Below are positions 14,852 to 22,384 of a stretch of DNA of 22,384 nucleotides, piece after piece (position 1 is the stretch's first letter; each line of letters begins with the position of its first letter). The notes beneath the pieces are model-generated. The model did no database searches. It was given only the letters and a program-made list of their open reading frames with translations, and was not told the origin of the DNA. The DNA is from Phycisphaerales bacterium (GTDB lineage Bacteria > Planctomycetota > Phycisphaerae > Phycisphaerales > UBA1924). The DNA is taken from positions 1 through 22,384 of the forward strand of contig SLFH01000275.1 in the NCBI GenBank assembly GCA_007124345.1. The letters are read 5' to 3'. A program made the translations under genes and the position numbers.

Positions 14852-15922
14852 TCAGCCCGCGGGCGTTGGTTTGGGCGCACCGGCGAGCCAGGCGTCGAGT
14901 GCCGCGTGGATTTCCTCGGGACTCTCCGAGTTCCGAACGCCCTCTTTGAGCGCGCGGCAGTGGCCCCCGTTGATGCTCTTGCCCAGCCAAGAGATCTTCT
15001 GTCGGAACTTGTGCAGGGCGTAGCGGTCGTCGCGGTACTCGCGCATCCGCTCGAAATACGCCCTGGCGATCCCGATCTTCTCCGCCTCCGATGGTTCCAG
15101 GTCGCCAAGCAGCGGCACACCCTCGGCGATCGACCGCTGCAGCCCCCACGCCTCGCGGAAGACCCAGGGCCTCGCGAACGCTCCGCGGCCGATCATCACT
15201 CCGGCGCACCCCGTCGCCCGCATCATCGCGAGGCAGTCCTCGGCGGATCGGACATCCCCGTTGCCGACCACCGGCACGCCGCCGGAGGCCGGTGATCCCG
15301 TCGCCTCGCCGACCGCCTCGACCACCCGCCGAATCCCCTCGTGGCGGCAATCGCCCTTGAATCGCTGCTCGGTCGTCCGCCCGTGCACCGTCACCATCGC
15401 GACGCCGACCTGCGCCAGACGCACCGCTAGCTCGCACGCGCAGCCCGCCTCGTACGCATCTTCGTCCCACCCCAGGCGCATCTTGGCGGTCAGGGGGACC
15501 GAATCGGGCAGGGCTTTGCGCACGGATTCGGCGATCGCGACCGCCCCGGGGATGTGGCACATCAGCTTCGAGCCACCGTCCTTCTTGGTCACCTTGTCGA
15601 CCGGGCAGCCCATGTTGATGTCGACGACGGTCGCCCCGTGGTCGGCGGCCCACTTCGCCCCGTCGGCCATGACCGATGGGTCGCTGCCGTAGAGCTGCAT
15701 GCCGATCGGGCGGTCGAAGTCGTTGGTGCGGGCGATGTCGAGGCTCGCGGCAGACCCCCGCAAGAGCCCCTGCGGGCTGAGCAGATCGGTGCACGCAAGC
15801 CCGACCCCGCCGAGTGAGCGGACCGTTACCCGCCACGCGAGATCGCACCACCCCGCGATGGGCGCGAGCAGCAGGTTGCTTTCGAGGCGGACGGGACCGA
15901 TCTGGAGGGGGACGCCGAGCAC
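14852..15922 (-). CDS. dusB: tRNA-dihydrouridine synthase, DusB type
   Basis: The 356-residue FMN-dependent TIM-barrel enzyme reduces uridine to dihydrouridine in tRNA. It shows LLAPIAGW at the barrel start, the catalytic Cys106 in NMGCPV, Lys147 in AKMRLGW, VHGRTTEQRFKG (179-190), GNGDV (220-224) and the phosphate-binding GRGAFARPW. A C-terminal helical domain of about 100 residues follows. The start is GTG 15922, which places the first strand 20 residues in, as in relatives. No Shine-Dalgarno exists; instead AATAAT ends 5 bases before it, which fits a leaderless mRNA. It diverges from the lolC-like gene across 60 bases. DusB, rather than DusA or DusC, is favoured by the motif set. Which uridine it modifies cannot be read from sequence. 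Confidence 0.9.
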   Translation of the reverse strand: MLGVPLQIGPVRLESNLLLAPIAGWCDLAWRVTVRSLGGVGLACTDLLSPQGLLRGSAASLDIARTNDFDRPIGMQLYGSDPSVMADGAKWAADHGATVVDINMGCPVDKVTKKDGGSKLMCHIPGAVAIAESVRKALPDSVPLTAKMRLGWDEDAYEAGCACELAVRLAQVGVAMVTVHGRTTEQRFKGDCRHEGIRRVVEAVGEATGSPASGGVPVVGNGDVRSAEDCLAMMRATGCAGVMIGRGAFARPWVFREAWGLQRSIAEGVPLLGDLEPSEAEKIGIARAYFERMREYRDDRYALHKFRQKISWLGKSINGGHCRALKEGVRNSESPEEIHAALDAWLAGAPKPTPAG

Positions 15923-15927
15923 GGGGG

Positions 15928-15933
15928 ATTATT
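15928..15933 (-). promoter_or_regulatory. Candidate -10 box of dusB (leaderless)
   Basis: AATAAT on the minus strand (5 of 6 to TATAAT) ends 5 bases before the GTG start, so the transcript would begin at or within the start codon. No ribosome site is present in the 5 intervening Cs. Confidence 0.4.
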
Positions 15934-15970
15934 CGGCGTTCGATGGGTCGTGCGGGCGGCTCGGGCTCAC

Positions 15971-15976
15971 TAAAGT
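15971..15976 (+). promoter_or_regulatory. Candidate -10 box of the lolC-like gene (leaderless)
   Basis: TAAAGT (TANNNT type, 4 of 6 to TATAAT) ends 6 bases before GTG 15983, which places the transcript start on the start codon. The intervening CCGCCC holds no Shine-Dalgarno. No good -35 was seen. Confidence 0.4.
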
Positions 15977-15982
15977 CCGCCC

Positions 15983-17527
15983 GTGTACCAGGGCCTGCTG
16001 ACCCGCAAATACCTGACCCGCAAGATCATGCCGCTGCTTTCGGCGGTCGCGGTCGCCCTGTGCACCGCGATGGTGCTGGTGACCTGGTCGGTGATGGGTG
16101 GGTTCCTCAACACGCTGCTGACCTCGGGCAGGGCGATGATGGGGGATGTCAAGATCGAGGTCTCGGGCGTCGGTTTCCCGTACTACGACGATCTGATCGA
16201 GCGGCTGGAGGCCCACCCGGACCTTGTCGCTGCGGCTCCCGCCGTCGAGTGGTTCGGGCAGATCGGTCTGCCGTACGGACGGGTCGCTCAGGCGGCGGTC
16301 TGGGGCGTCGACCCCGAGCGGTACGCGAGGGTGACCCACTATTCCGACGCCCTGCACTGGCGTCCGATCGACACCCCGACCCGGCGCGACACCGAGGGCG
16401 CCGACCCACGCCTCGGCCCCGCCTCGGAGTACTTCACCGGCCCGGGCGTGCGGAGCTGGGACTCGGTCCTCCAGCGCGGGCTCTCGCTCACGGCGATCGA
16501 CGAGCGGACCAACGAGCCGGTGCCCGGCATCGCGCTGGGCATCCGCCTGAGCGGGCAGAGCCGGCCGCGCCCGGGGTGGTACGAGCCGACTTCCAGATTC
16601 GCTGAAGACTTCCTGCCCTTCGGCGGGCGTGTGACGCTGGTGGTCCTCCCGTCGGACAGCCAGGGCCGGATGATCGAGCCCAGGGCGAGGATCGTTCAGG
16701 TCGTCAACGAGATCCAGAGCGGGATCGCCCAAGTCGACGGCCAGACCGCCATCACCCGCATCGACCTCATGCAGGACCTCCTGGGCATGCGGGGGGGCGA
16801 GCGGGTGATCGAGCCGGGGGGCTTCCGCGTCGAGGTCGACCCCGTGACGGGCGAGGAACGCTTCGTTGCCCCGGTGACGGTCTCGGAGCCATCCCGCGTG
16901 ACGACGGTGTTCGTGCGGGGACGCGACGGGCTGTCCATGGATGCGATCGTCGAGGCGACCCGTGAGGCGACCGAGGCCTTCATCCACGCCAACAGCAGCC
17001 GGCCCCAGGGCGGCCTGCTGCGTTACCTGACGCTGGCGACCTGGGAGGAGATCAACGCCCAGTTCGTCGCTGCGGTCAAGAAGGAGATCGGGCTCGTCCT
17101 CTTCCTGTTCAGCTTCATCTCGCTGACTGCGGTCTTCCTCGTCTGGGCGATCTTTTGGTCGATGGTCAACGAGAAGACCAAGGACATCGGGATCCTGCGA
17201 GCGATCGGGGCGTCCAGGCGGGGGGTCGCCTGGCTGTGGCTGCGTTACGCCGTGTCGATCGGGGTTGTGGGCTCGGCGCTGGGGCTGGCGATCTCGTACC
17301 TGATCGTGCGCAACATCAACGAGATCCACGACTGGATGGACACGGCGCTGGGCCTGAGCATCTGGGATCCGAGCATCTATCTGTTCGCGAAGATCCCCGA
17401 CGAGGTGGACCCGCTGCACGCGGCGGTGGTCGGGCTGGGGGGGGTGCTGGCGGCGATCTTCGGGGCGATGGTCCCCGCGATCAGGGCCGCTCGCATGGAT
17501 CCTGTTAGAGCGCTGCGATTCGAGTGA
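15983..17527 (+). CDS. LolC/LolE-type FtsX-domain ABC permease
   Basis: The 514-residue product has the MacB/LolC layout: TM1 near 17-40, a periplasmic domain of about 330 residues, then an FtsX domain with TM2 (about 371-392), TM3 (417-441) and TM4 (479-500) and the closing ARMDPVRALRFE. Such permeases, with a LolD ATPase, extract lipoproteins or other envelope molecules from the inner membrane. Here there is one permease rather than a LolC plus LolE pair, so a homodimer is likely. The start GTG 15983 gives MYQGLLTRKYLTRK, the typical short cytoplasmic lead. It shares GTGA with the ATPase start. The substrate is not known: lipoprotein release is the family norm, while export of a conjugate made by the downstream enzymes is speculation. 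Confidence 0.85.
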   Translation: MYQGLLTRKYLTRKIMPLLSAVAVALCTAMVLVTWSVMGGFLNTLLTSGRAMMGDVKIEVSGVGFPYYDDLIERLEAHPDLVAAAPAVEWFGQIGLPYGRVAQAAVWGVDPERYARVTHYSDALHWRPIDTPTRRDTEGADPRLGPASEYFTGPGVRSWDSVLQRGLSLTAIDERTNEPVPGIALGIRLSGQSRPRPGWYEPTSRFAEDFLPFGGRVTLVVLPSDSQGRMIEPRARIVQVVNEIQSGIAQVDGQTAITRIDLMQDLLGMRGGERVIEPGGFRVEVDPVTGEERFVAPVTVSEPSRVTTVFVRGRDGLSMDAIVEATREATEAFIHANSSRPQGGLLRYLTLATWEEINAQFVAAVKKEIGLVLFLFSFISLTAVFLVWAIFWSMVNEKTKDIGILRAIGASRRGVAWLWLRYAVSIGVVGSALGLAISYLIVRNINEIHDWMDTALGLSIWDPSIYLFAKIPDEVDPLHAAVVGLGGVLAAIFGAMVPAIRAARMDPVRALRFE

Positions 17528-18303
17528 GTACCTTGAGCAAACGCGACGACCAGACGCCGATCCTGGAAGCCCGGGATGTCCGCAAGACCTACCGCCTCGG
17601 GCGGGTCGATGTGCCCGTGCTCAAGGGGGCGTCGATCACCGCCGCACGGGGCGAGTGGCTGGCGATCCTCGGCGCCTCGGGCTCGGGCAAGAGCACGATG
17701 CTCCACCTCCTGGGCGGGCTCGACCGCCCCGACGCCTCCCGCGGGGGGAAGAAGGGGGGAGAGATCCTCTACAAGGGCCAGCCCCTCCGAAAGATGGGCG
17801 CCCGGCGCCTGGACCGGTACCGGGCTGCGGATGTCGGGTTCGTCTTCCAGTTCTACCACCTGCTGCCCGAGTTGACGGTCATGGAGAATGTGCTCATCGG
17901 GGCGATGGTGCTCCACGGGCGCCTGGGCTACCGAAAGCGTCGCGACGAGATCCGGGCCCGGGCCGAGGGGCTGCTGAAGCAGGTCGGTCTGTCTGAGCGC
18001 CTCCGCCACCGGCCCGTCGAGCTCTCTGGCGGTGAGCGGCAGCGGGTGGCGGTCGCCCGGGCGCTGGTGAACGACCCGGGCGTGCTCTTGGCCGACGAGC
18101 CGACAGGGAATCTCGACCGGGCGAGCGGGGGGGAGGTGCTCGAATCGATCGCCTCGATGCGCGACGAGGGGCGCCGGACGATCGTGATGGTGACCCACGA
18201 CGCGTCGGTGGCCGCCCGGGCCGACCGGGTGATCGAACTGCGCGACGGGCTGGTGGTCCAGAAGTCCGCTTTGGGCGGCGTGGGGCGTGCCGCGGCGGTA
18301 TAG
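17524..18303 (+). CDS. LolD-type ABC transporter ATP-binding protein
   Basis: The 259-residue ATPase has Walker A GASGSGKST (50-58), Q-loop Gln109 in FVFQFYHLLP, signature LSGGERQR (167-174), Walker B LLADEPTGNLD (188-198) and His225 in VMVTHD. QFYHLLP and DEPTGNLD are characteristic of the LolD/MacB/FtsE class that works with FtsX-domain permeases. An insertion rich in Gly and Lys (residues 71-80) sits just after Walker A and is uncommon but short. The GTG start overlaps the permease stop by 4 bases (GTGA), so the two are coupled. After the stop at 18303 a gap of 81 bases separates it from the hydrolase. Confidence 0.92.
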   Translation: MSTLSKRDDQTPILEARDVRKTYRLGRVDVPVLKGASITAARGEWLAILGASGSGKSTMLHLLGGLDRPDASRGGKKGGEILYKGQPLRKMGARRLDRYRAADVGFVFQFYHLLPELTVMENVLIGAMVLHGRLGYRKRRDEIRARAEGLLKQVGLSERLRHRPVELSGGERQRVAVARALVNDPGVLLADEPTGNLDRASGGEVLESIASMRDEGRRTIVMVTHDASVAARADRVIELRDGLVVQKSALGGVGRAAAV

Positions 18304-18333
18304 TCACGCCTAACTTTGCATGGGTTCGAGGGT

Positions 18334-18352
18334 CCGGAGGTCGGCACTCCGG
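18334..18352. promoter_or_regulatory. Stem-loop between lolD-like and hydrolase genes
   Basis: CCGGAG (18334-18339) and CTCCGG (18347-18352) form a perfect 6-bp stem with a 7-base loop. No T-run follows. TATCAT directly after it (18355-18360) resembles a -10 box but has no partner -35. Partial termination or processing between the two genes is possible. Confidence 0.3.
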
Positions 18353-18384
18353 CGTATCATGCCCGCAGTTTCCCGGAGATCCGA

Positions 18385-19218
18385 GTGTCCGCGACGCCCA
18401 TGAGGTCCAACCAGTCAAGGCTTGCAGAGCGCGACGTGCGGTCGGAGGTCGAATTGGTCGGTCCTTCGGGGGTGCCCGTGCCCGCGAGGGTCTGGGACAT
18501 CGGCGAGGGTCGCCCGGTGGTCTTCGTGTCCGGTCTCGTCGGGCTCAACCGGCACTGGGAGGGCGTGATCTCCCGCGTCTGCCACCGGTTCCGGTGCATG
18601 CCTGTCGAGCTGCCCCTGCTGGAGCTGGAGGGTGCGGACTGCGGCGTCCACGGCGTCCGCGTGATGCTCGAAACCTTTATGCAGAAGTGGCTGGGCGAGC
18701 CGGCGATCTTCGTCGGCAGCTCGTTCGGAGGCCATGTCGCGCTCATGCTCGCTCTGGACCGGCCCGACCTGGTCTCGGGCCTGGTGTTGGCGGGTTCGAG
18801 CGGGCTTGCGGAGAAGCCGATCGTCAGCGAGACCACCAAGCGCGACAGCTACGAGTGGATACAGACCAAGATCGCCGAACTCTTCCACGACCCCGACAGC
18901 ATGGACACCTCGGATGTCGAGCGTGCGTTCAGGGAGCTGACCGACCGCAAGAAGGCGCGGGCGATGATCAAGCTCTCTCGTTCGTGTCGCGAGAACCATC
19001 TGGGCAGCGAGCTGCACCGCGTGCAAGCTCCGACGCTGGTGCTCTGGGGCAGGCAGGACATCGTGACGCCCCCCGAGGCGGCGAGCGAGTTCGCTCAGAA
19101 GATCCCCAACGCCAGGCTGCACTGGATCGAACGCTGCGGGCACGCCCCGATGATCGAGCGCCCCGAAGAGTTCGCCTCGGGCTTGCTTGACTTTGTCGAC
19201 TCGATCCCCGGCGGTTGA
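18385..19218 (+). CDS. Alpha/beta-fold hydrolase
   Basis: The 277-residue product is an alpha/beta hydrolase with a full catalytic triad: Ser113 in the elbow GSSFGG (111-116), Asp225 in WGRQD and His253 in CGHAPM. A cap region (about 145-210) with many charged residues sits between strand and triad, as in the MhpC/PHA group, so an ester or amide of a small acyl compound is a plausible substrate, though unproven. GTG 18385 was chosen over upstream starts because GGAG lies 6 bases before it; the next ATG, 18400, has a poorer site. No signal peptide is evident, so it is cytoplasmic. The next gene starts 9 bases after its stop. Confidence 0.85.
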   Translation: MSATPMRSNQSRLAERDVRSEVELVGPSGVPVPARVWDIGEGRPVVFVSGLVGLNRHWEGVISRVCHRFRCMPVELPLLELEGADCGVHGVRVMLETFMQKWLGEPAIFVGSSFGGHVALMLALDRPDLVSGLVLAGSSGLAEKPIVSETTKRDSYEWIQTKIAELFHDPDSMDTSDVERAFRELTDRKKARAMIKLSRSCRENHLGSELHRVQAPTLVLWGRQDIVTPPEAASEFAQKIPNARLHWIERCGHAPMIERPEEFASGLLDFVDSIPGG

Positions 19219-19227
19219 ACCTCACAC

Positions 19228-20916
19228 ATGCAGAAAGCGCCCATCTCCAACGACGCTCCGACCCGCTGGACCTCGCTGGTCGGGGCCGGGCTGCTCGCGC
19301 GGGTCTGGTTCCGCTCCAAGAAGCTCTCGAACCTTGATTACTGGCGCCAGAACGCCGCGAAGATCCAGCTCGCCCAGCTCAGAAAGCTGTTGAAGAAGGC
19401 CTCCAAGACCGAGTTCGGGCGCGAGCACGACTTCGCCAGGATCGCCTCGCTGCCCGATGCGGAGATGCTCGATGCCTACCGCAAGGGCGTACCGGTGCGC
19501 GACTGGTACGCCTTCAAGGACCAGATCGCCCGGATGCGCGAGGGGGGTGAGCCTGACGTCCTCTGGCCCGGGCGGGTGATGCACTTTTGCCAGACCAGCG
19601 GGACGACCGCCGGCGACAAGTTCATCCCGCTGAGCAAGGAGATGTTCAGGAGCAACTACCTCGCTTCCCTGGACATCTTCGCCAATACGCACCGCTTCGG
19701 CGTCTCGGTGCCCCGCCTGCTCTCGGGCAAGAGCCTGTTCCTCGGCGGGTCGAGCGACGTGACCGCCAACGAGCACGGGATCAAGACCGGCGACCTGTCG
19801 GGGCTCGTTGTGCCGATGATCCGCTGGCCCCTGACGGCCTGCTATCTGCCGGGCCCGAAGATCGCGCTGATGGACCACTGGCCGAGCAAGATCGAGGCGA
19901 TGGCCGAGGCCTGCCTCGACGAGGATGTCCGGATGATCTCGGGCATGTGCTCGTGGGCGCTGGTGCTCTTCGAGCGTGTGGTCGAGCTGGCCAAGGAACG
20001 CGGGCGCGATGTCTCATGCGTGCGCGACCTGTGGCCCAACCTCGACCTGTTCGTGCACGGGGGTGTGAAGTACAGCCCGTTCATCCCGCGCGTGAATCAG
20101 GCGGTCTTCGGCGATCCCGAGATCGACTTCCCGACGAGGCTCGAGCTCTACCCCGCCAGCGAGGGGTTCATCGCTGTCCAAGACACGCGAGACGACCCGG
20201 GCCTGCGTCTGCACACCGATCTGGATGTGTTCTACGAGTTCGTGCCGCTCGACGAGATCGACAGCGAGAACCCCAGGGCGTTCACCTGCGACCGTGTGCA
20301 GACGGGCGTGCGCTATGTCGTGGTGATGACGACCTGCGCCGGGCTGTACCGCTACATCATCGGCGATGTGGTCGAGTTCGACACGATCCCGGATCCCGAC
20401 CCGTCGACCGGGGCCGCCGCGGCTGCGCACGGGGGGCGGGCGGGGCCGCCGCGACTGCGGATCGTCGGGCGCCACAGACACTTCATCAACGCGTTCGGCG
20501 AGAACCTGATCGTCGAGCACATCGAGAACGCGGTCGCCGCGGCTCAGCGGGAGACCGAGATCACTGTCGGCGAGTTCACCGCGGCGCCGGTGTACCCGCA
20601 CCAGGGCGGTCGTGCCGGGCTTGAGCTGGCGGTCGAGTTCGAAAGGCCGCCGCCCGACGCTCTCGATGGTGAGAAGCTCAAGAAGTTCCGCGACGCCTTC
20701 GACCGGGCGCTGAAAGCCCAGAATGTCGACTACACCACCAAACGGACCTCGGGGGTGGGCATGGCCGACCCGACGATCTCGCCCCTGCCCGTCGGCGCGT
20801 TCCACCGCTGGATGGAGTCCAAGGGCAAGCTCGGCGGGCAGCACAAGTGCCCCCGATGCGCAAACCATCGCGAGATCATCGACGATGTTCTGGCCGTCAA
20901 CAAGGTGACGGTCTGA
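19228..20916 (+). CDS. GH3 family acyl-adenylating (acyl-amide synthetase-like) enzyme
   Basis: The 562-residue product belongs to the GH3 family, ANL-fold enzymes that adenylate a carboxylic acid and, in plants, join it to an amino acid (auxin or jasmonate conjugates). The nucleotide loop is TSGTTAGDK (123-131), the A5-type motif YPASEG (308-313) and the A7-type YRYIIGD (374-380). VGRH (413-416) is the hinge to the C-terminal domain. An Ala/Gly-rich loop (about 389-408) is inserted before the hinge. The tail has a CPRC motif near 547-550. The start follows the hydrolase stop by 9 bases, with no Shine-Dalgarno. The acid and the acceptor of bacterial GH3 enzymes are mostly unknown. Confidence 0.88.
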   Translation: MQKAPISNDAPTRWTSLVGAGLLARVWFRSKKLSNLDYWRQNAAKIQLAQLRKLLKKASKTEFGREHDFARIASLPDAEMLDAYRKGVPVRDWYAFKDQIARMREGGEPDVLWPGRVMHFCQTSGTTAGDKFIPLSKEMFRSNYLASLDIFANTHRFGVSVPRLLSGKSLFLGGSSDVTANEHGIKTGDLSGLVVPMIRWPLTACYLPGPKIALMDHWPSKIEAMAEACLDEDVRMISGMCSWALVLFERVVELAKERGRDVSCVRDLWPNLDLFVHGGVKYSPFIPRVNQAVFGDPEIDFPTRLELYPASEGFIAVQDTRDDPGLRLHTDLDVFYEFVPLDEIDSENPRAFTCDRVQTGVRYVVVMTTCAGLYRYIIGDVVEFDTIPDPDPSTGAAAAAHGGRAGPPRLRIVGRHRHFINAFGENLIVEHIENAVAAAQRETEITVGEFTAAPVYPHQGGRAGLELAVEFERPPPDALDGEKLKKFRDAFDRALKAQNVDYTTKRTSGVGMADPTISPLPVGAFHRWMESKGKLGGQHKCPRCANHREIIDDVLAVNKVTV

Positions 20917-20960
20917 TCGGTCCGCGTGGCTCCCGCTGCGCCGGGCCGGGAGGAAATCCG

Positions 20961-21473
20961 ATGCACGACCACGAAGCGGTCCTTCGCGCCGCCGACGCGC
21001 TGCTCGCCCAGGCCGAGGCCTTTATCAGCTCGCTCGCGCCGGGCGACATCACGCGCCCGAGCCCGGAGCTCGGGGGCGGGACGATCGGCCAGCACGCACG
21101 CCATGTGATCGACCATTACAACGCCCTGCTCGGGGGCGAGTCGCCCGTCGACTACGACCGACGCGATCGCGACACGCCGGTCGAGCGTGACGCCGAAGCC
21201 GCGGCGAAGGCGATCGTGCGGATGCGGGGCGAGCTCTCGGGCCTGAAGCCAGAGACGCTCGGCGAGAGCGTCAGCGTGCGCGTGATGCTCACCGGCGACG
21301 GACGCGAGGCGGTGCTGGGGTCGACCTTCGCTCGCGAGCTGTTTTTCGCGGGCCACCACGCGGTGCACCACTTCGCGATGATGCGCGCGATCGCCGTGGG
21401 GCTCGGGCGCGAGGTCGAGCCCTCGTTCGGCAGGGCGCCCAGCACGGTGAACCACGAGCGGGCGGCGGGCTGA
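20961..21473 (+). CDS. DinB-like four-helix metal-binding protein
   Basis: The 170-residue product fits the DinB/YfiT superfamily: four helices with a histidine metal site. Candidate ligands are His45/His48 in GQHARHVIDHY and the GHHAVHH cluster (132-137). Members include thiol-dependent transferases and uncharacterised proteins, so no reaction is assigned. ATG 20961 is chosen because GGAGG lies 7 bases upstream. The in-frame start at 20847 would overlap the GH3 gene with arginine-rich sequence unlike the family. It lies 44 bases after GH3 and ends 4 bases before the next start. Metal identity and partner are unknown. Confidence 0.8.
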   Translation: MHDHEAVLRAADALLAQAEAFISSLAPGDITRPSPELGGGTIGQHARHVIDHYNALLGGESPVDYDRRDRDTPVERDAEAAAKAIVRMRGELSGLKPETLGESVSVRVMLTGDGREAVLGSTFARELFFAGHHAVHHFAMMRAIAVGLGREVEPSFGRAPSTVNHERAAG

Positions 21474-21477
21474 ACCG

Positions 21478-22218
21478 GTGTGCACCGTCACGATCATCGC
21501 GCTTGAAGGGGGAGGTCTGAGGCTGGTGACCAGCCGCGACGAACAACGCGGTAGGCCCCAGGCAACCCCGCCCAGATGGCGCGAACTCTCTGGCGGGCGA
21601 CGCGCCGCGTGGCCGACCGACCCCGAGGGCGGCGGCACATGGCTGGGGGCGGACGACCGGGGCATGGTGCTCACGCTGCTCAACGGCAACCCCGAACCCT
21701 CGCCCGACCTCTCGGGGCTCAGCCTCCGTTCACGGGGCCTGCTGATCCCCGAGCTCTTAGAACGGGCCGGGGGCGGGCGGCTCGAAGAGGTCTTCGGCCT
21801 GCTGGAAGGGCTCGATCTGGAGGCGTTCGCCCCGTTCCGGCTCGTCGGGGCCGAACCCGCGCGTCGGGGCGAGGGCGTTGCGGTGTTCGATGCGGTCTGG
21901 GACCGCCGGCGGCTGTCGGGCTCCGGGGCCGACGCCCCGCCCGCCTGCTTTGTCTCCAGCGGGCTGGGCGACAGCGTGGCCCGGGCAAGGCTGCCGCTCT
22001 TTGAGCAGATGGTCGGCGACGAACCGACGCCCGAGGTCCAGGACCGCTTCCACGCCCACTACTGGCCCGACCGCCTGCACCAGAGCGTCTGGATGTCCCG
22101 GGCGGGCGCGAGGACGGTGAGCGTCAGTGTCGTCGAGGTTCTGCCTGAAGATGATGGAGCCCGGGTCGAGATGGTGTCGATCCCTGTCGGTGAGCCTCCG
22201 GTCCCGTCACGACTTTGA
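21478..22218 (+). CDS. NRDE/TANGO2-family protein
   Basis: The 246-residue product matches the NRDE (TANGO2) family by its MCTVT start, SRDE (19-22) in place of NRDE, GGTWLG (52-57) and LLNGN (67-71). The fold is related to N-terminal nucleophile hydrolases, and Cys2 would become the N-terminal residue after methionine removal. Function is not settled; the eukaryotic homologue has been linked to lipid and haem handling. The start is GTG 21478, only 4 bases after the DinB-like stop, and the family-conserved Met-Cys supports it strongly. No Shine-Dalgarno is seen. It is the last gene of the plus-strand group. Confidence 0.85.
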   Translation: MCTVTIIALEGGGLRLVTSRDEQRGRPQATPPRWRELSGGRRAAWPTDPEGGGTWLGADDRGMVLTLLNGNPEPSPDLSGLSLRSRGLLIPELLERAGGGRLEEVFGLLEGLDLEAFAPFRLVGAEPARRGEGVAVFDAVWDRRRLSGSGADAPPACFVSSGLGDSVARARLPLFEQMVGDEPTPEVQDRFHAHYWPDRLHQSVWMSRAGARTVSVSVVEVLPEDDGARVEMVSIPVGEPPVPSRL

Positions 22219-22238
22219 TTCTTGGGTCTCAGCGAAGT

Positions 22239-22384
22239 GGGGTAGAGCGGGCGCGGGGCGCTGGGGGCTGGGCGCAGGGATGGCTTCGGCCTGCGGCCGA
22301 GGCTCGGGTTCAGGGTGTCGGCACATAAGGGCAACCCGCGGCCGAAGGCCGCTTCCTCCCCCATCGCCCCGCGCCCCACACCCC
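22239..22384. repeat. Large imperfect palindromic element at the window edge
   Basis: GGGCGCGGGGCG (22249-22260) and its exact reverse complement (22365-22376) form a 12-base inverted repeat. The match extends inward (CGCTGGGGG against CGATGGGGG) and outward (GGGGT at both ends), giving arms of about 27 bases. Inside are GCTTCGGCC-TGC-GGCCGAGGC (22283-22303; 9 bp, one wobble) and GCGGCC-GAA-GGCCGC (22338-22352). The whole sits 20 bases after the last stop. It may be a REP/MITE-type repeat or a complex terminator. It touches the window end and may continue. Confidence 0.55.

Noticed and set aside
11625..15295. Two long plus-strand frames (611 and 679 codons) opposite the DUF1573 and dehydrogenase genes
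   Set aside because: Both overlap clear minus-strand families and the intergenic leader, and show no motif of their own.
20847..20960. Upstream start for the DinB-like gene inside the GH3 gene
   Set aside because: The extra 38 residues are Arg/Gly-rich and unlike the family; ATG 20961 has a good GGAGG site.
1..22384. tRNA, rRNA, CRISPR array, transposase, integrase or phage genes
   Set aside because: No cloverleaf, rRNA-like stretch, regularly spaced repeat or mobile-element protein motif was found in reading both strands by eye.

Overview
The window is about two-thirds G+C and reads as ordinary chromosome from a Gram-negative-type bacterium, most likely a planctomycete of the Phycisphaerae kind. 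That placement is inference from gene content: a DUF1573 protein beside a small rhodanese and a MauE/DoxX protein, a bacterial GH3 acyl-adenylating enzyme, a Lol-type FtsX permease with its ATPase, and bS18 outside the usual rpsF-rpsR-rplI cluster. No tRNA, rRNA, CRISPR array, transposase or prophage gene was recognised.

Layout, left to right. (1) 1-147: 3' end of a LuxR-type DNA-binding domain. (2) 379-4242, plus strand: a three-gene ferric-iron ABC importer (binding protein, fused two-domain permease, ATPase) behind a perfect 10-3-10 palindrome that resembles a Fur box and overlaps a candidate promoter. (3) 4249-7249, minus strand: a phosphomannomutase/phosphoglucomutase followed by a membrane-embedded P-loop ATPase of KAP-like architecture, convergent with the iron operon across 6 bases. 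(4) 7368-9431, minus: a DinG/XPD-type helicase in which the expected first Fe-S ligand is serine. (5) 9548-13211, minus: from upstream to downstream, DUF1573 protein, envelope rhodanese, MauE/DoxX membrane protein, ribosomal protein bS18 and free methionine-R-sulfoxide reductase. (6) 13212-13516: a 305-base gene-free stretch dense in inverted repeats, a likely structured leader of the DUF1573 gene. (7) 13517-15922, minus: tRNA-dihydrouridine synthase and a Glu/Leu-type dehydrogenase. (8) 15983-22218, plus: LolC/E-type permease, LolD-type ATPase, alpha/beta hydrolase, GH3 enzyme, DinB-like metal-binding protein and NRDE/TANGO2-family protein, closely packed. (9) 22239-22384: a large imperfect palindrome running to the window edge.

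Three gene groups look functional. The iron importer is a standard high-affinity Fe(III) uptake system, probably iron-repressed. DUF1573-rhodanese-MauE looks like an envelope thiol/sulfur redox module, and the free methionine sulfoxide reductase further along the same strand is a second redox function. The lolCD-hydrolase-GH3 group combines an envelope transporter, an acyl-activating enzyme and a possible acyl hydrolase. Several starts (dusB, the lolC-like gene, dinG) lack a Shine-Dalgarno sequence but have a TANNNT-like or AATAAT box 5-7 bases upstream, which suggests leaderless mRNAs.
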